Source: Auanema rhodensis
Lineage: Eukaryota; Nematoda; Chromadorea; Rhabditida; Rhabditidae
DNA: 64,000 nt
Direction of reading: 5' to 3'
Assembly (NCBI GenBank): GCA_964057225.1
Contig: OZ059900.1
Span: 8,690,501-8,754,500, forward strand
The notes beneath the pieces are model-generated. The model was not told the DNA's origin. It did not search any database and saw only the letters and a list, made by a program, of their open reading frames with translations. The translations under genes and the position numbers were made by a program. Positions 11,808 to 25,858 of the stretch are shown here, one piece after another (positions within the stretch are counted from its first letter, which is position 1; each line of letters begins with the position of its first letter).

Positions 11808-13130
11808 AGCCAAAATGCCCTTCAAACCCCAAAAAACCAATAATTCTTGATATTTTCGGTCCTTTTTGACCAAAGTGGTTAGAATTGGACATATATATGT
11901 AGAAATAGTCGAAGTTTATGAATCCTGAATTTCAAATGCATATCTCAAAGGGTCTGATCAAAACATACAGTTTTCACATGTTTTGTACCCAAAATCGTTG
12001 AATATATGGCGTTTTGAGCATAAAAAGGCCCATATTTCAATCAGTTTTGATATTCGTGCAAAATACACCTATATGAACATTCTTTGACAGTATTTCGTAC
12101 ATTTAGTCGTTTTAGAAGAAAAAAATATGCTTAAGATCAAAAGTTTGACTGATTTTGCCAAAATGCCCTTCAAACCCCAAAAAACCAATAATTCTTGATA
12201 TTTTCGGTCCTTTTTGACCAAAGTGGTTAAAATTGGACATATATATGTGAAAATAGTCGAAGTTTATGAATCCTGAATTTCAAATCCATATCTCAAAGGG
12301 TCTGATCAAAACATACAGTTTTCACATGTTTTGTACCCAAAATCGTTGAATATATGGCGTTTTGAGCATAAAAAGGCACATATTTCAATCAGTTTTGATA
12401 TTCGTGCAAAATACACCTATATGAACATTCTATGACAGTATTTCATACATTTAGTCGTTTTAGAAGAAAAAAATATGCTTAAGATCAAAAGTTTGACTGA
12501 TTTAGCCAAAATGTCCTTCAAACCCCAAAAAACCAATAATTCTTGATATTTTCGGTCCTTTTTGACCAAAGTGGTTAAAATTGAACATATATATGTGAAA
12601 ATAGTCAAAGTTTATGAATCCTGAATTTCAAATTCATATCTCAAAGGGTCTGATCAAAACATACAGTTTTCACATGTTTTGTACCCAAAATCGTTGAATA
12701 TATGGCGTTTTGAGCATAAAAAGGCCCATATTTCAATCAGTTTTGATATTCGTGCAAAATACACCTATATCAACATTCTATGACAGTATTCCATACATTT
12801 AGTCGTTTTAGAAGAAAAAAATATGCTTAAGATCAAAAGTTTGACTGATTTAGCCAAAATGCCCTTCAAACCCCAAAAAACCAATAATTCTTGATATTTT
12901 CGGTCCTTTTTGACCAAAGTGGTTAAAATTGAACATATATATGTAAAAATAGTCAAAGTTTATGAATCCTGAATTTCAAATCCATATCTCAAAGGGTCTG
13001 ATCAAAACATACAGTTTTCACATGTTTTGTACCCAAAATCGTTGAATATAAGGCGTTTTGAGCATAAAAAGGCCCATATTTCAATCAGTTTTGATATTCG
13101 TGCAAAATACACCTATATGAACATTCTATG
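11808..13130. repeat. 6-monomer higher-order repeat, copy 2 (partial)
   Basis: Follows copy 1 at a 2088-bp offset for almost four monomers. It diverges in the unit starting at 13113, which has TTTCAT and TTTGCC where 11025 has TTCCAT and TTAGCC. A private change at 13050 turns TATATGG into TATAAGG, inside the left arm of the monomer dyad. Confidence 0.88.
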
Positions 13131-14722
13131 ACAGTATTTCATACATTTAGTCGTTTTAGAAGAAAAAAATATGCTTAAGATCAAAAGTTTGACTGATTTT
13201 GCCAAAATGCCCTTCAAACCCCAAAAAACCAATAATTCTTGATATTTTCGGTCCTTTTTGACCAAAGTGGTTAAAATTGAACATATATATGTGAAAATAG
13301 TCAAAGTTTATGAATCCTGAATTTCAAATCCATATCTCAAAAGGTCTGATCAAAACATACAGTTTTCACATGTTTTGTACCCAAAATCGTTGAATATATG
13401 GCGTTTTGAGCATAAAAAGGCCCATATTTCAATCAGTTTTGATATTCGTGCAAAATACACCTATATGAACATTCTTTGACAGTATTCCATACATTTAGTC
13501 GTTTTAGAAGAAAAAAATATGCTTAAGATCAAAAGTTTGACTGATTTTGCCAAAATGCCCTTCAAACCCCAAAAAACCAATAATTCTTGATATTTTCGGT
13601 CCTTTTTGACCAAAGTGGTTAAAATTGGACATATATATGTGAAAATAGTCGAAGTTTATGAATCCTGAATTTCAAATCCATATCTCAAAGGGTCTGATCA
13701 AAACATACAGTTTTCACATGTTTTGTACCCAAAATCGTTGAATATATGGCGTTTTGAGCATAAAAAGGCCCATATTTCAATCAGTTTTGATATTCGTGCA
13801 AAATACACCTATATGAACATTCTATGACAGTATTTCATACATTTAGTCGTTTTAGAAAAAAAAAATATGCTTAAGATCAAAAGTTTGACTGATTTTGCCA
13901 AAATGCCCTTCAAACCCCAAAAAACCAATAAATCTTGATATTTTCGGTCCTTTTTGACCAAAGTGGTTAAAATTGAACATATATATGTAAAAATAGTCAA
14001 AGTTTATGAATCCTGAATTTCAAATCCATATCTCAAAGGGTCTGATCAAAACATACAGTTTTCATATGTTTTGTACCCAAAATCGTTGAATATATGGCGT
14101 TTTGAGCATAAAAAGGCCCATATTTCAATCAGTTTTGATATTCGTGCAAAATACACCTAAATGAACATTCTATGACAGTATTTCATACATTTAGTCGTTT
14201 TAGAAGAAAAAAATATGCTTAAGATCAAAAGTTTGACTGATTTAGCCAAAATGCCCTTCAAACCCCAAAAAACTAATAATTCTTGATATTTTCGGTCCTT
14301 TTCGACCAAAGTGGTTAGAATTGGACATATATATGTAGAAATAGTCGAAGTTTATGAATCCTGAATTTCAAATCCATATCTCAAAGGGTCTGATCAAAAC
14401 ATACAGTTTTCACATGTTTTGTACCCAAAATCGTTGAATATATGGCGTTTTGAGCATAAAAAGGCCCATATTTCAATCAGTTTTGATATTCGTGCAAAAT
14501 ACACCTATATGAACATTCTTTGACAGTATTTCATACATTTAGTCGTTTTAGAAGAAAAAAATATGCTTAAGATCAAAAGTTTGACTGATTTTGCCAAAAT
14601 GCCCTTCAAACCCCAAAAAACCAATAATTCTTGATATTTTCGGTCCTTTTTGACCAAAGTGGTTAGAATTGGACATATATATGTAGAAATAGTCGAAGTT
14701 TATGAATCCTGAATTTCAAATG
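13131..14722. repeat. Transitional segment between 6- and 16-monomer blocks
   Basis: Satellite monomers with no long match at a single offset. About 13.36-14.25 kb matches 14.75-15.64 kb at 1392 bp (four monomers): both carry TTTGACAGTATTCC, the uninterrupted A10 run (13857-13866 and 15249-15258), CCAATAAATC, TTCATATG and CCTAAATG. The units at 14157 and 14505 are chimeric; 14157 has the front of one class and TTAGAATTGG/GTCGAAG in its tail, with a private AAACTAAT near 14271. Confidence 0.8.
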
Positions 14723-17700
14723 CATATCTCAAAGGGTCTGATCAAAACATACAGTTTTCACATGTTTTGTACCCAAAATCGTTGAATATATGGCGTTTTG
14801 AGCATAAAAAGGCCCATATTTCAATCAGTTTTGATATTCGTGCAAAATACACCTATATGAACATTCTTTGACAGTATTCCATACATTTAGTCGTTTTAGA
14901 AGAAAAAAATATGCTTAAGATCAAAAGTTTGACTGATTTTGCCAAAATGCCCTTCAAACCCCAAAAAACCAATAATTCTTGATATTTTCGGTCCTTTTTG
15001 ACCAAAGTGGTTAAAATTGGACATATATATGTGAAAATAGTCGAAGTTTATGAATCCTGAATTTTAAATCCATATCTCAAAGGGTCTGATCAAAACATAC
15101 AGTTTTCACATGTTTTGTACCCAAAATCGTTGAATATATGGCGTTTTGAGCATAAAAAGGCCCATATTTCAATCAGTTTTGATATTCGTGCAAAATACAC
15201 CTATATGAACATTCTATGACAGTATTTCATACATTTAGTCGTTTTAGAAAAAAAAAATATGCTTAAGATCAAAAGTTTGACTGATTTTGCCAAAATGCCC
15301 TTCAAACCCCAAAAAACCAATAAATCTTGATATTTTCGGTCCTTTTTGACCAAAGTGGTTAAAATTGAACATATATATGTAAAAATAGTCAAAGTTTATG
15401 AATCCTGAATTTCAAATCCATATCTCAAAGGGTCTGATCAAAACATACAGTTTTCATATGTTTTGTACCCAAAATCGTTGAATATATGGCGTTTTGAGCA
15501 TAAAAAGGCCCATATTTCAATCAGTTTTGATATTCGTGCAAAATACACCTAAATGAACATTCTATGACAGTATTTCATACATTTAGTCGTTTTAGAAGAA
15601 AAAAATATGCTTAAGATCAAAAGTTTGACTGATTTTGCCAAAATGCCCTTCAATCCCCAAAAAACCAATAATTCTTGATATTTTCGGTCCTTTTTGACCA
15701 AAGTGGTCAAAATTGGACATAAATATGTGAAAATAGTCAAAGTTTATGAATCCTGAATTTCAAATCCATATCTCAAAGGGTCTGATCAAAACATACAGTT
15801 TTCACATGTTTTGTACCCAAAATCGTTGAATATATGGCGTTTTGAGCATAAAAAGGCACATATTTCAATCAGTTTTGATATTCGTGCAAAATACACCTAT
15901 ATGAACATTCTATGACAGTATTTCATACATTTAGTCGTTTTAGAAGAAAAAAATATGCTTAAGATCAAAAGTTTGACTGATTTAGCCAAAATGTCCTTTA
16001 AACCCCAAAAAACCAATAATTCTTGATATTTTCGGTCCTTTTTGACCAAAGTGGTTAAAATTGAACATATATATGTGAAAATAGTCAAAGTTTATGAATC
16101 CTGAATTTCAAATCCATATCTCAAAGGGTCTGATCAAAACATACAGTTTTCACATGTTTTGTACCCAAAATCGTTGAATATATGGCGTTTTGAGCATAAA
16201 AAGGCACATATTTCAATCAGTTTTGATATTCGTGCAAAATACACCTATATGAACATTCTATGACAGTATTTCATACATTTAGTCGTTTTAGAAGAAAAAA
16301 ATATGCTTAAGATCAAAAGTTTGACTGATTTAGCCAAAATGTCCTTCAAACCCCAAAAAACCAATAATTCTTGATATTTTCGGTCCTTTTTGACCAAAGT
16401 GGTTAAAATTGAACATATATATGTGAAAATAGTCAAAGTTTATGAATCCTGAATTTCAAATTCATATCTCAAAGGGTCTGATCAAAACATACAGTTTTCA
16501 CATGTTTTGTACCCAAAATCGTTGAATATATGGCGTTTTGAGCATAAAAAGGCCCATATTTCAATCAGTTTTGATATTCGTGCAAAATACACCTATATCA
16601 ACATTCTATGACAGTATTCCATACATTTAGTCGTTTTAGAAGAAAAAAATATGCTTAAGATCAAAAGTTTGACTGATTTAGCCAAAATGCCCTTCAAACC
16701 CCAAAAAACCAATAATTCTTGATATTTTCGGTCCTTTTTGACCAAAGTGGTTAAAATTGAACATATATATGTAAAAATAGTCAAAGTTTATGAATCCTGA
16801 ATTTCAAATCCATATCTCAAAGGGTCTGATCAAAACATACAGTTTTCACATGTTTTGTACCCAAAATCGTTGAATATATGGCGTTTTGAGCATAAAAAGG
16901 CCCATATTTCAATCAGTTTTGATATTCGTGCAAAATACACCTATATGAACATTCTATGACAGTATTTCATACATTTAGTCGTTTTAGAAGAAAAAAATAT
17001 GCTTAAGATCAAAAGTTTGACTGATTTTGCCAAAATGCCCTTCAAACCCCAAAAAACCAATAATTCTTGATATTTTCGGTCCTTTTTGACCAAAGTGGTT
17101 AAAATTGAACATATATATTTGAAAATAGTCAAAGTTTATGAATCCTGAATTTCAAATCCATATCTCAAAAGGTCTGATCAAAACATACAGTTTTCACATG
17201 TTTTGTACCCAAAATCGTTGAATATATGGCGTTTTGAGCATAAAAAGGCCCATATTTCAATCAGTTTTGATATTCGTGCAAAATACACTTATATCAACAT
17301 TCTATGACAGTATTCCATACATTTAGTCGTTTTAGAAGAAAAAAATATGCTTAAGATCAAAAGTTTGACTGATTTAGCCAAAATGCCCTTCAAACCCCAA
17401 AAAACCAATAATTCTTGATATTTTCGGTCCTTTTTGACCAAAGTGGTTAGAATTGGACATATATATGTAGAAATAGTCGAAGTTTATGAATCCTGAATTT
17501 CAAATGCATATCTCAAAGGGTCTGATCAAAACATACAGTTTTCACATGTTTTGTACCCAAAATCGTTGAATATATGGCGTTTTGAGCATAAAAAGGCCCA
17601 TATTTCAATCAGTTTTGATATTCGTGCAAAATACACCTATATGAACATTCTTTGACAGTATTTCGTACATTTAGTCGTTTTAGAAGAAAAAAATATGCTT

Positions 17701-20290
17701 AAGATCAAAAGTTTGACTGATTTTGCCAAAATGCCCTTCAAACCCCAAAAAACCAATAATTCTTGATATTTTCGGTCCTTTTTGACCAAAGTGGTTAAAA
17801 TTGGACATATATATGTGAAAATAGTCGAAGTTTATGAATCCTGAATTTCAAATCCATATCTCAAAGGGTCTGATCAAAACATACAGTTTTCACATGTTTT
17901 GTACCCAAAATCGTTGAATATATGGCGTTTTGAGCATAAAAAGGCCCATATTTCAATCAGTTTTGATATTCGTGCAAAATACACCTATATGAACATTCTA
18001 TGACAGTATTTCATACATTTAGTCGTTTTAGAAAAAAAAAATATGCTTAAGATCAAAAGTTTGACTGATTTTGCCAAAATGCCCTTCAAACCCCAAAAAA
18101 CCAATAATTCTTGATATTTTCGGTCCTTTTTGACCAAAGTGGTTAAAATTGAACATATATATGTAAAAATAGTCAAAGTTTATGAATCCTGAATTTCAAA
18201 TCCATATCTCAAAGGGTCTGATCAAAACATACAGTTTTCATATGTTTTGTACCCAAAATCGTTGAATATATGGCGTTTTGAGCATAAAAAGGCCCATATT
18301 TCAATCAGTTTTGATATTCGTGCAAAATACACCTAAATGAACATTCTATGACAGTATTTCATACATTTAGTCGTTTTAGAAGAAAAAAATATGCTTAAGA
18401 TCAAAAGTTTGACTGATTTTGCCAAAATGCCCTTCAATCCCCAAAAAACCAATAATTCTTGATATTTTCGGTCCTTTTTGACCAAAGTGGTCAAAATTGG
18501 ACATAAATATGTGAAAATAGTCAAAGTTTATGAATCCTGAATTTCAAATCCATATCTCAAAGGGTCTGATCACAACATACAGTTTTCACATGTTTTGTAC
18601 CCAAAATCGTTGAATATATGGCGTTTTGAGCATAAAAAGGCCCATATTTTAATCAGTTTCGATATTCGTGCAAAATACACCTATATCAACATTCTATGAC
18701 AGTATTCCATACATTTAGTCGTTTTAGAAGAAAAAAATATGCTTAAGATCAAAAGTTTGACTGATTTTGCCAAAATGCCCTTCAATCCCCAAAAAACCAA
18801 TAATTCTTGATATTTTCGGTCCTTTTCGACCAAAGTGGTTAAAATTGAACATATATATGTAAAAATAGTCAAAGTTTATGAATCCTGAATTTCAAATCCA
18901 TATCTCAAAGGGTCTGATCAAAACATACAGTTTTCACATGTTTTGTACCCAAAATCGTTGAATATATGGCGTTTTGAGCATAAAAAGGCCCATATTTCAA
19001 TCAGTTTCGATATTCGTGCAAAATACACCTAAATGAACATTCTATGACAGTATTTCATACATTTAGTCGTTTTAGAAGAAAAAAATATGCTTAAGATCAA
19101 AAGTTTGACTGATTTTGCCAAAATGCCCTTCAATCCCCAAAAAACCAATAATTCTTGATATTTTCGGTCCTTTTCGACCAAAGTGGTTAAAATTGAACAT
19201 ATATATGTAAAAATAGTCAAAGTTTATGAATCCTGAATTTCAAATCCATATCTCAAAGGGTCTGATCAAAACATACAGTTTTCACATGTTTTGTACCCAA
19301 AATCGTTGAATATATGGCGTTTTGAGCATAAAAAGGCACATATTTCAATCAGTTTTGATATTCGTGCAAAATACACCTATATGAACATTCTATGACAGTA
19401 TTTCATACATTTAGTCGTTTTAGAAGAAAAAAATATGCTTAAGATCAAAAGTTTGACTGATTTAGCCAAAATGTCCTTCAAACCCCAAAAAACCAATAAT
19501 TCTTGATATTTTCGGTCCTTTTTGACCAAAGTGGTTAAAATTGAACATATATATGTGAAAATAGTCAAAGTTTATGAATCCTGAATTTCAAATTCATATC
19601 TCAAAGGGTCTGATCAAAACATACAGTTTTCACATGTTTTGTACCCAAAATCGTTGAATATATGGCGTTTTGAGCATAAAAAGGCACATATTTCAATCAG
19701 TTTTGATATTCGTGCAAAATACACCTATATGAACATTCTATGACAGTATTTCATACATTTAGTCGTTTTAGAAGAAAAAAATATGCTTAAGATCAAAAGT
19801 TTGACTGATTTAGCCAAAATGTCCTTCAAACCCCAAAAAACCAATAATTCTTGATATTTTCGGTCCTTTTTGACCAAAGTGGTTAAAATTGAACATATAT
19901 ATGTGAAAATAGTCAAAGTTTATGAATCCTGAATTTCAAATTCATATCTCAAAGGGTCTGATCAAAACATACAGTTTTCACATGTTTTGTACCCAAAATC
20001 GTTGAATATATGGCGTTTTGAGCATAAAAAGGCCCATATTTCAATGAGTTTTGATATTCGTGCAAAATACACCTATATCAACATTCTATGACAGTATTCC
20101 ATACATTTAGTCGTTTTAGAAGAAAAAAATATGCTTAAGATCAAAAGTTTGACTGATTTAGCCAAAATGCCCTTCAAACCCCAAAAAACCAATAATTCTT
20201 GATATTTTCGGTCCTTTTTGACCAAAGTGGTTAAAATTGAACATATATATGTAAAAATAGTCAAAGTTTATGAATCCTGAATTTCAAATC
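14723..20290. repeat. 16-monomer higher-order repeat, copy 1
   Basis: Repeats at exactly 5568 bp (16 x 348). Shared rare markers include the A10 run with CCAATAAATC (15249/20817), TGTCCTTTAA at 15991/21559, TTAGAATTGG at 17447/23015, GATCACAACATAC at 18568/24136, CATATTTTAATC near 18643/24211, the TTTTCGACC units at 18824 and 19172, and AATGAG at 20043/25611. Private differences include GAATTTTAAATCC at 15060 and ATATATTTG at 17113. Internally, the pair of GGCACATAT/ATGTCC units at 15897 and 16245 recurs at 19377 and 19725 (3480 bp, ten monomers), so the 16-mer is itself built from older duplications. Confidence 0.93.
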
Positions 20291-23200
20291 CATATCTCAA
20301 AGGGTCTGATCAAAACATACAGTTTTCACATGTTTTGTACCCAAAATCGTTGAATATATGGCGTTTTGAGCATAAAAAGGCCCATATTTCAATCAGTTTT
20401 GATATTCGTGCAAAATACACCTATATGAACATTCTTTGACAGTATTCCATACATTTAGTCGTTTTAGAAGAAAAAAATATGCTTAAGATCAAAAGTTTGA
20501 CTGATTTTGCCAAAATGCCCTTCAAACCCCAAAAAACCAATAATTCTTGATATTTTCGGTCCTTTTTGACCAAAGTGGTTAAAATTGGACATATATATGT
20601 GAAAATAGTCGAAGTTTATGAATCCTGAATTTCAAATCCATATCTCAAAGGGTCTGATCAAAACATACAGTTTTCACATGTTTTGTACCCAAAATCGTTG
20701 AATATATGGCGTTTTGAGCATAAAAAGGCCCATATTTCAATCAGTTTTGATATTCGTGCAAAATACACCTATATGAACATTCTATGACAGTATTTCATAC
20801 ATTTAGTCGTTTTAGAAAAAAAAAATATGCTTAAGATCAAAAGTTTGACTGATTTTGCCAAAATGCCCTTCAAACCCCAAAAAACCAATAAATCTTGATA
20901 TTTTCGGTCCTTTTTGACCAAAGTGGTTAAAATTGAACATATATATGTAAAAATAGTCAAAGTTTATGAATCCTGAATTTCAAATCCATATCTCAAAGGG
21001 TCTGATCAAAACATACAGTTTTCATATGTTTTGTACCCAAAATCGTTGAATATATGGCGTTTTGAGCATAAAAAGGCCCATATTTCAATCAGTTTTGATA
21101 TTCGTGCAAAATACACCTAAATGAACATTCTATGACAGTATTTCATACATTTAGTCGTTTTAGAAGAAAAAAATATGCTTAAGATCAAAAGTTTGACTGA
21201 TTTTGCCAAAATGCCCTTCAATCCCCAAAAAACCAATAATTCTTGATATTTTCGGTCCTTTTTGACCAAAGTGGTCAAAATTGGACATAAATATGTGAAA
21301 ATAGTCAAAGTTTATGAATCCTGAATTTCAAATCCATATCTCAAAGGGTCTGATCAAAACATACAGTTTTCACATGTTTTGTACCCAAAATCGTTGAATA
21401 TATGGCGTTTTGAGCATAAAAAGGCACATATTTCAATCAGTTTTGATATTCGTGCAAAATACACCTATATGAACATTCTATGACAGTATTTCATACATTT
21501 AGTCGTTTTAGAAGAAAAAAATATGCTTAAGATCAAAAGTTTGACTGATTTAGCCAAAATGTCCTTTAAACCCCAAAAAACCAATAATTCTTGATATTTT
21601 CGGTCCTTTTTGACCAAAGTGGTTAAAATTGAACATATATATGTGAAAATAGTCAAAGTTTATGAATCCTGAATTTCAAATCCATATCTCAAAGGGTCTG
21701 ATCAAAACATACAGTTTTCACATGTTTTGTACCCAAAATCGTTGAATATATGGCGTTTTGAGCATAAAAAGGCACATATTTCAATCAGTTTTGATATTCG
21801 TGCAAAATACACCTATATGAACATTCTATGACAGTATTTCATACATTTAGTCGTTTTAGAAGAAAAAAATATGCTTAAGATCAAAAGTTTGACTGATTTA
21901 GCCAAAATGTCCTTCAAACCCCAAAAAACCAATAATTCTTGATATTTTCGGTCCTTTTTGACCAAAGTGGTTAAAATTGAACATATATATGTGAAAATAG
22001 TCAAAGTTTATGAATCCTGAATTTCAAATTCATATCTCAAAGGGTCTGATCAAAACATACAGTTTTCACATGTTTTGTACCCAAAATCGTTGAATATATG
22101 GCGTTTTGAGCATAAAAAGGCCCATATTTCAATCAGTTTTGATATTCGTGCAAAATACACCTATATCAACATTCTATGACAGTATTCCATACATTTAGTC
22201 GTTTTAGAAGAAAAAAATATGCTTAAGATCAAAAGTTTGACTGATTTAGCCAAAATGCCCTTCAAACCCCAAAAAACCAATAATTCTTGATATTTTCGGT
22301 CCTTTTTGACCAAAGTGGTTGAAATTGAACATATATATGTAAAAATAGTCAAAGTTTATGAATCCTGAATTTCAAATCCATATCTCAAAGGGTCTGATCA
22401 AAACATACAGTTTTCACATGTTTTGTACCCAAAATCGTTGAATATATGGCGTTTTGAGCATAAAAAGGCCCATATTTCAATCAGTTTTGATATTCGTGCA
22501 AAATACACCTATATGAACATTCTATGACAGTATTTCATACATTTAGTCGTTTTAGAAGAAAAAAATATGCTTAAGATCAAAAGTTTGACTGATTTTGCCA
22601 AAATGCCCTTCAAACCCCAAAAAACCAATAATTCTTGATATTTTCGGTCCTTTTTGACCAAAGTGGTTAAAATTGAACATATATATGTGAAAATAGTCAA
22701 AGTTTATGAATCCTGAATTTCAAATCCATATCTCAAAAGGTCTGATCAAAACATACAGTTTTCACATGTTTTGTACCCAAAATCGTTGAATATATGGCGT
22801 TTTGAGCATAAAAAGGCCCATATTTCAATCAGTTTTGATATTCGTGCAAAATACACTTATATCAACATTCTATGACAGTATTCCATACATTTAGTCGTTT
22901 TAGAAGAAAAAAATATGCTTAAGATCAAAAGTTTGACTGATTTAGCCAAAATGCCCTTCAAACCCCAAAAAACCAATAATTCTTGATATTTTCGGTCCTT
23001 TTTGACCAAAGTGGTTAGAATTGGACATATATATGTAGAAATAGTCGAAGTTTATGAATCCTGAATTTCAAATGCATATCTCAAAGGGTCTGATCAAAAC
23101 ATACAGTTTTCACATGTTTTGTACCCAAAATCGTTGAATATATGGCGTTTTGAGCATAAAAAGGCCCATATTTCAATCAGTTTTGATATTCGTGCAAAAT

Positions 23201-25858
23201 ACACCTATATGAACATTCTTTGACAGTATTTCGTACATTTAGTCGTTTTAGAAGAAAAAAATATGCTTAAGATCAAAAGTTTGACTGATTTTGCCAAAAT
23301 GCCCTTCAAACCCCAAAAAACCAATAATTCTTGATATTTTCGGTCCTTTTTGACCAAAGTGGTTAAAATTGGACATATATATGTGAAAATAGTCGAAGTT
23401 TATGAATCCTGAATTTCAAATCCATATCTCAAAGGGTCTGATCAAAACATACAGTTTTCACATGTTTTGTACCCAAAATCGTTGAATATATGGCGTTTTG
23501 AGCATAAAAAGGCCCATATTTCAATCAGTTTTGATATTCGTGCAAAATACACCTATATGAACATTCTATGACAGTATTTCATACATTTAGTCGTTTTAGA
23601 AAAAAAAAATATGCTTAAGATCAAAAGTTTGACTGATTTTGCCAAAATGCCCTTCAAACCCCAAAAAACCAATAATTCTTGATATTTTCGGTCCTTTTTG
23701 ACCAAAGTGGTTAAAATTGAACATATATATGTAAAAATAGTCAAAGTTTATGAATCCTGAATTTCAAATCCATATCTCAAAGGGTCTGATCAAAACATAC
23801 AGTTTTCATATGTTTTGTACCCAAAATCGTTGAATATATGGCGTTTTGAGCATAAAAAGGCCCATATTTCAATCAGTTTTGATATTCGTGCAAAATACAC
23901 CTAAATGAACATTCTATGACAGTATTTCATACATTTAGTCGTTTTAGAAGAAAAAAATATGCTTAAGATCAAAAGTTTGACTGATTTTGCCAAAATGCCC
24001 TTCAATCCCCAAAAAACCAATAATTCTTGATATTTTCGGTCCTTTTTGACCAAAGTGGTCAAAATTGGACATAAATATGTGAAAATAGTCAAAGTTTATG
24101 AATCCTGAATTTCAAATCCATATCTCAAAGGGTCTGATCACAACATACAGTTTTCACATGTTTTGTACCCAAAATCGTTGAATATATGGCGTTTTGAGCA
24201 TAAAAAGGCCCATATTTTAATCAGTTTCGATATTCGTGCAAAATACACCTATATCAACATTCTATGACAGTATTCCATACATTTAGTCGTTTTAGAAGAA
24301 AAAAATATGCTTAAGATCAAAAGTTTGACTGATTTTGCCAAAATGCCCTTCAATCCCCAAAAAACCAATAATTCTTGATATTTTCGGTCCTTTTCGACCA
24401 AAGTGGTTAAAATTGAACATATATATGTAAAAATAGTCAAAGTTTATGAATCCTGAATTTCAAATCCATATCTCAAAGGGTCTGATCAAAACATACAGTT
24501 TTCACATGTTTTGTACCCAAAATCGTTGAATATATGGCGTTTTGAGCATAAAAAGGCCCATATTTCAATCAGTTTCGATATTCGTGCAAAATACACCTAA
24601 ATGAACATTCTATGACAGTATTTCATACATTTAGTCGTTTTAGAAGAAAAAAATATGCTTAAGATCAAAAGTTTGACTGATTTTGCCAAAATGCCCTTCA
24701 ATCCCCAAAAAACCAATAATTCTTGATATTTTCGGTCCTTTTCGACCAAAGTGGTTAAAATTGAACATATATATGTAAAAATAGTCAAAGTTTATGAATC
24801 CTGAATTTCAAATCCATATCTCAAAGGGTCTGATCAAAACATACAGTTTTCACATGTTTTGTACCCAAAATCGTTGAATATATGGCGTTTTGAGCATAAA
24901 AAGGCACATATTTCAATCAGTTTTGATATTCGTGCAAAATACACCTATATGAACATTCTATGACAGTATTTCATACATTTAGTCGTTTTAGAAGAAAAAA
25001 ATATGCTTAAGATCAAAAGTTTGACTGATTTAGCCAAAATGTCCTTCAAACCCCAAAAAACCAATAATTCTTGATATTTTCGGTCCTTTTTGACCAAAGT
25101 GGTTAAAATTGAACATATATATGTGAAAATAGTCAAAGTTTATGAATCCTGAATTTCAAATTCATATCTCAAAGGGTCTGATCAAAACATACAGTTTTCA
25201 CATGTTTTGTACCCAAAATCGTTGAATATATGGCGTTTTGAGCATAAAAAGGCACATATTTCAATCAGTTTTGATATTCGTGCAAAATACACCTATATGA
25301 ACATTCTATGACAGTATTTCATACATTTAGTCGTTTTAGAAGAAAAAAATATGCTTAAGATCAAAAGTTTGACTGATTTAGCCAAAATGTCCTTCAAACC
25401 CCAAAAAACCAATAATTCTTGATATTTTCGGTCCTTTTTGACCAAAGTGGTTAAAATTGAACATATATATGTGAAAATAGTCAAAGTTTATGAATCCTGA
25501 ATTTCAAATTCATATCTCAAAGGGTCTGATCAAAACATACAGTTTTCACATGTTTTGTACCCAAAATCGTTGAATATATGGCGTTTTGAGCATAAAAAGG
25601 CCCATATTTCAATGAGTTTTGATATTCGTGCAAAATACACCTATATCAACATTCTATGACAGTATTCCATACATTTAGTCGTTTTAGAAGAAAAAAATAT
25701 GCTTAAGATCAAAAGTTTGACTGATTTAGCCAAAATGCCCTTCAAACCCCAAAAAACCAATAATTCTTGATATTTTCGGTCCTTTTTGACCAAAGTGGTT
25801 AAAATTGAACATATATATGTAAAAATAGTCAAAGTTTATGAATCCTGAATTTCAAATC
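20291..25858. repeat. 16-monomer higher-order repeat, copy 2
   Basis: Tandem copy of 14723-20290 at 5568 bp; near-identity continues to about 26.0 kb. Private differences include GGTTGAAATTG near 22318 against GGTTAAAATTG in copy 1, and TTCAAATCC at 20632 against TTTAAATCC. The match stops where 25989 has ATTCTATGAAAG against ATTCTTTGACAG at 20421. Confidence 0.93.
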
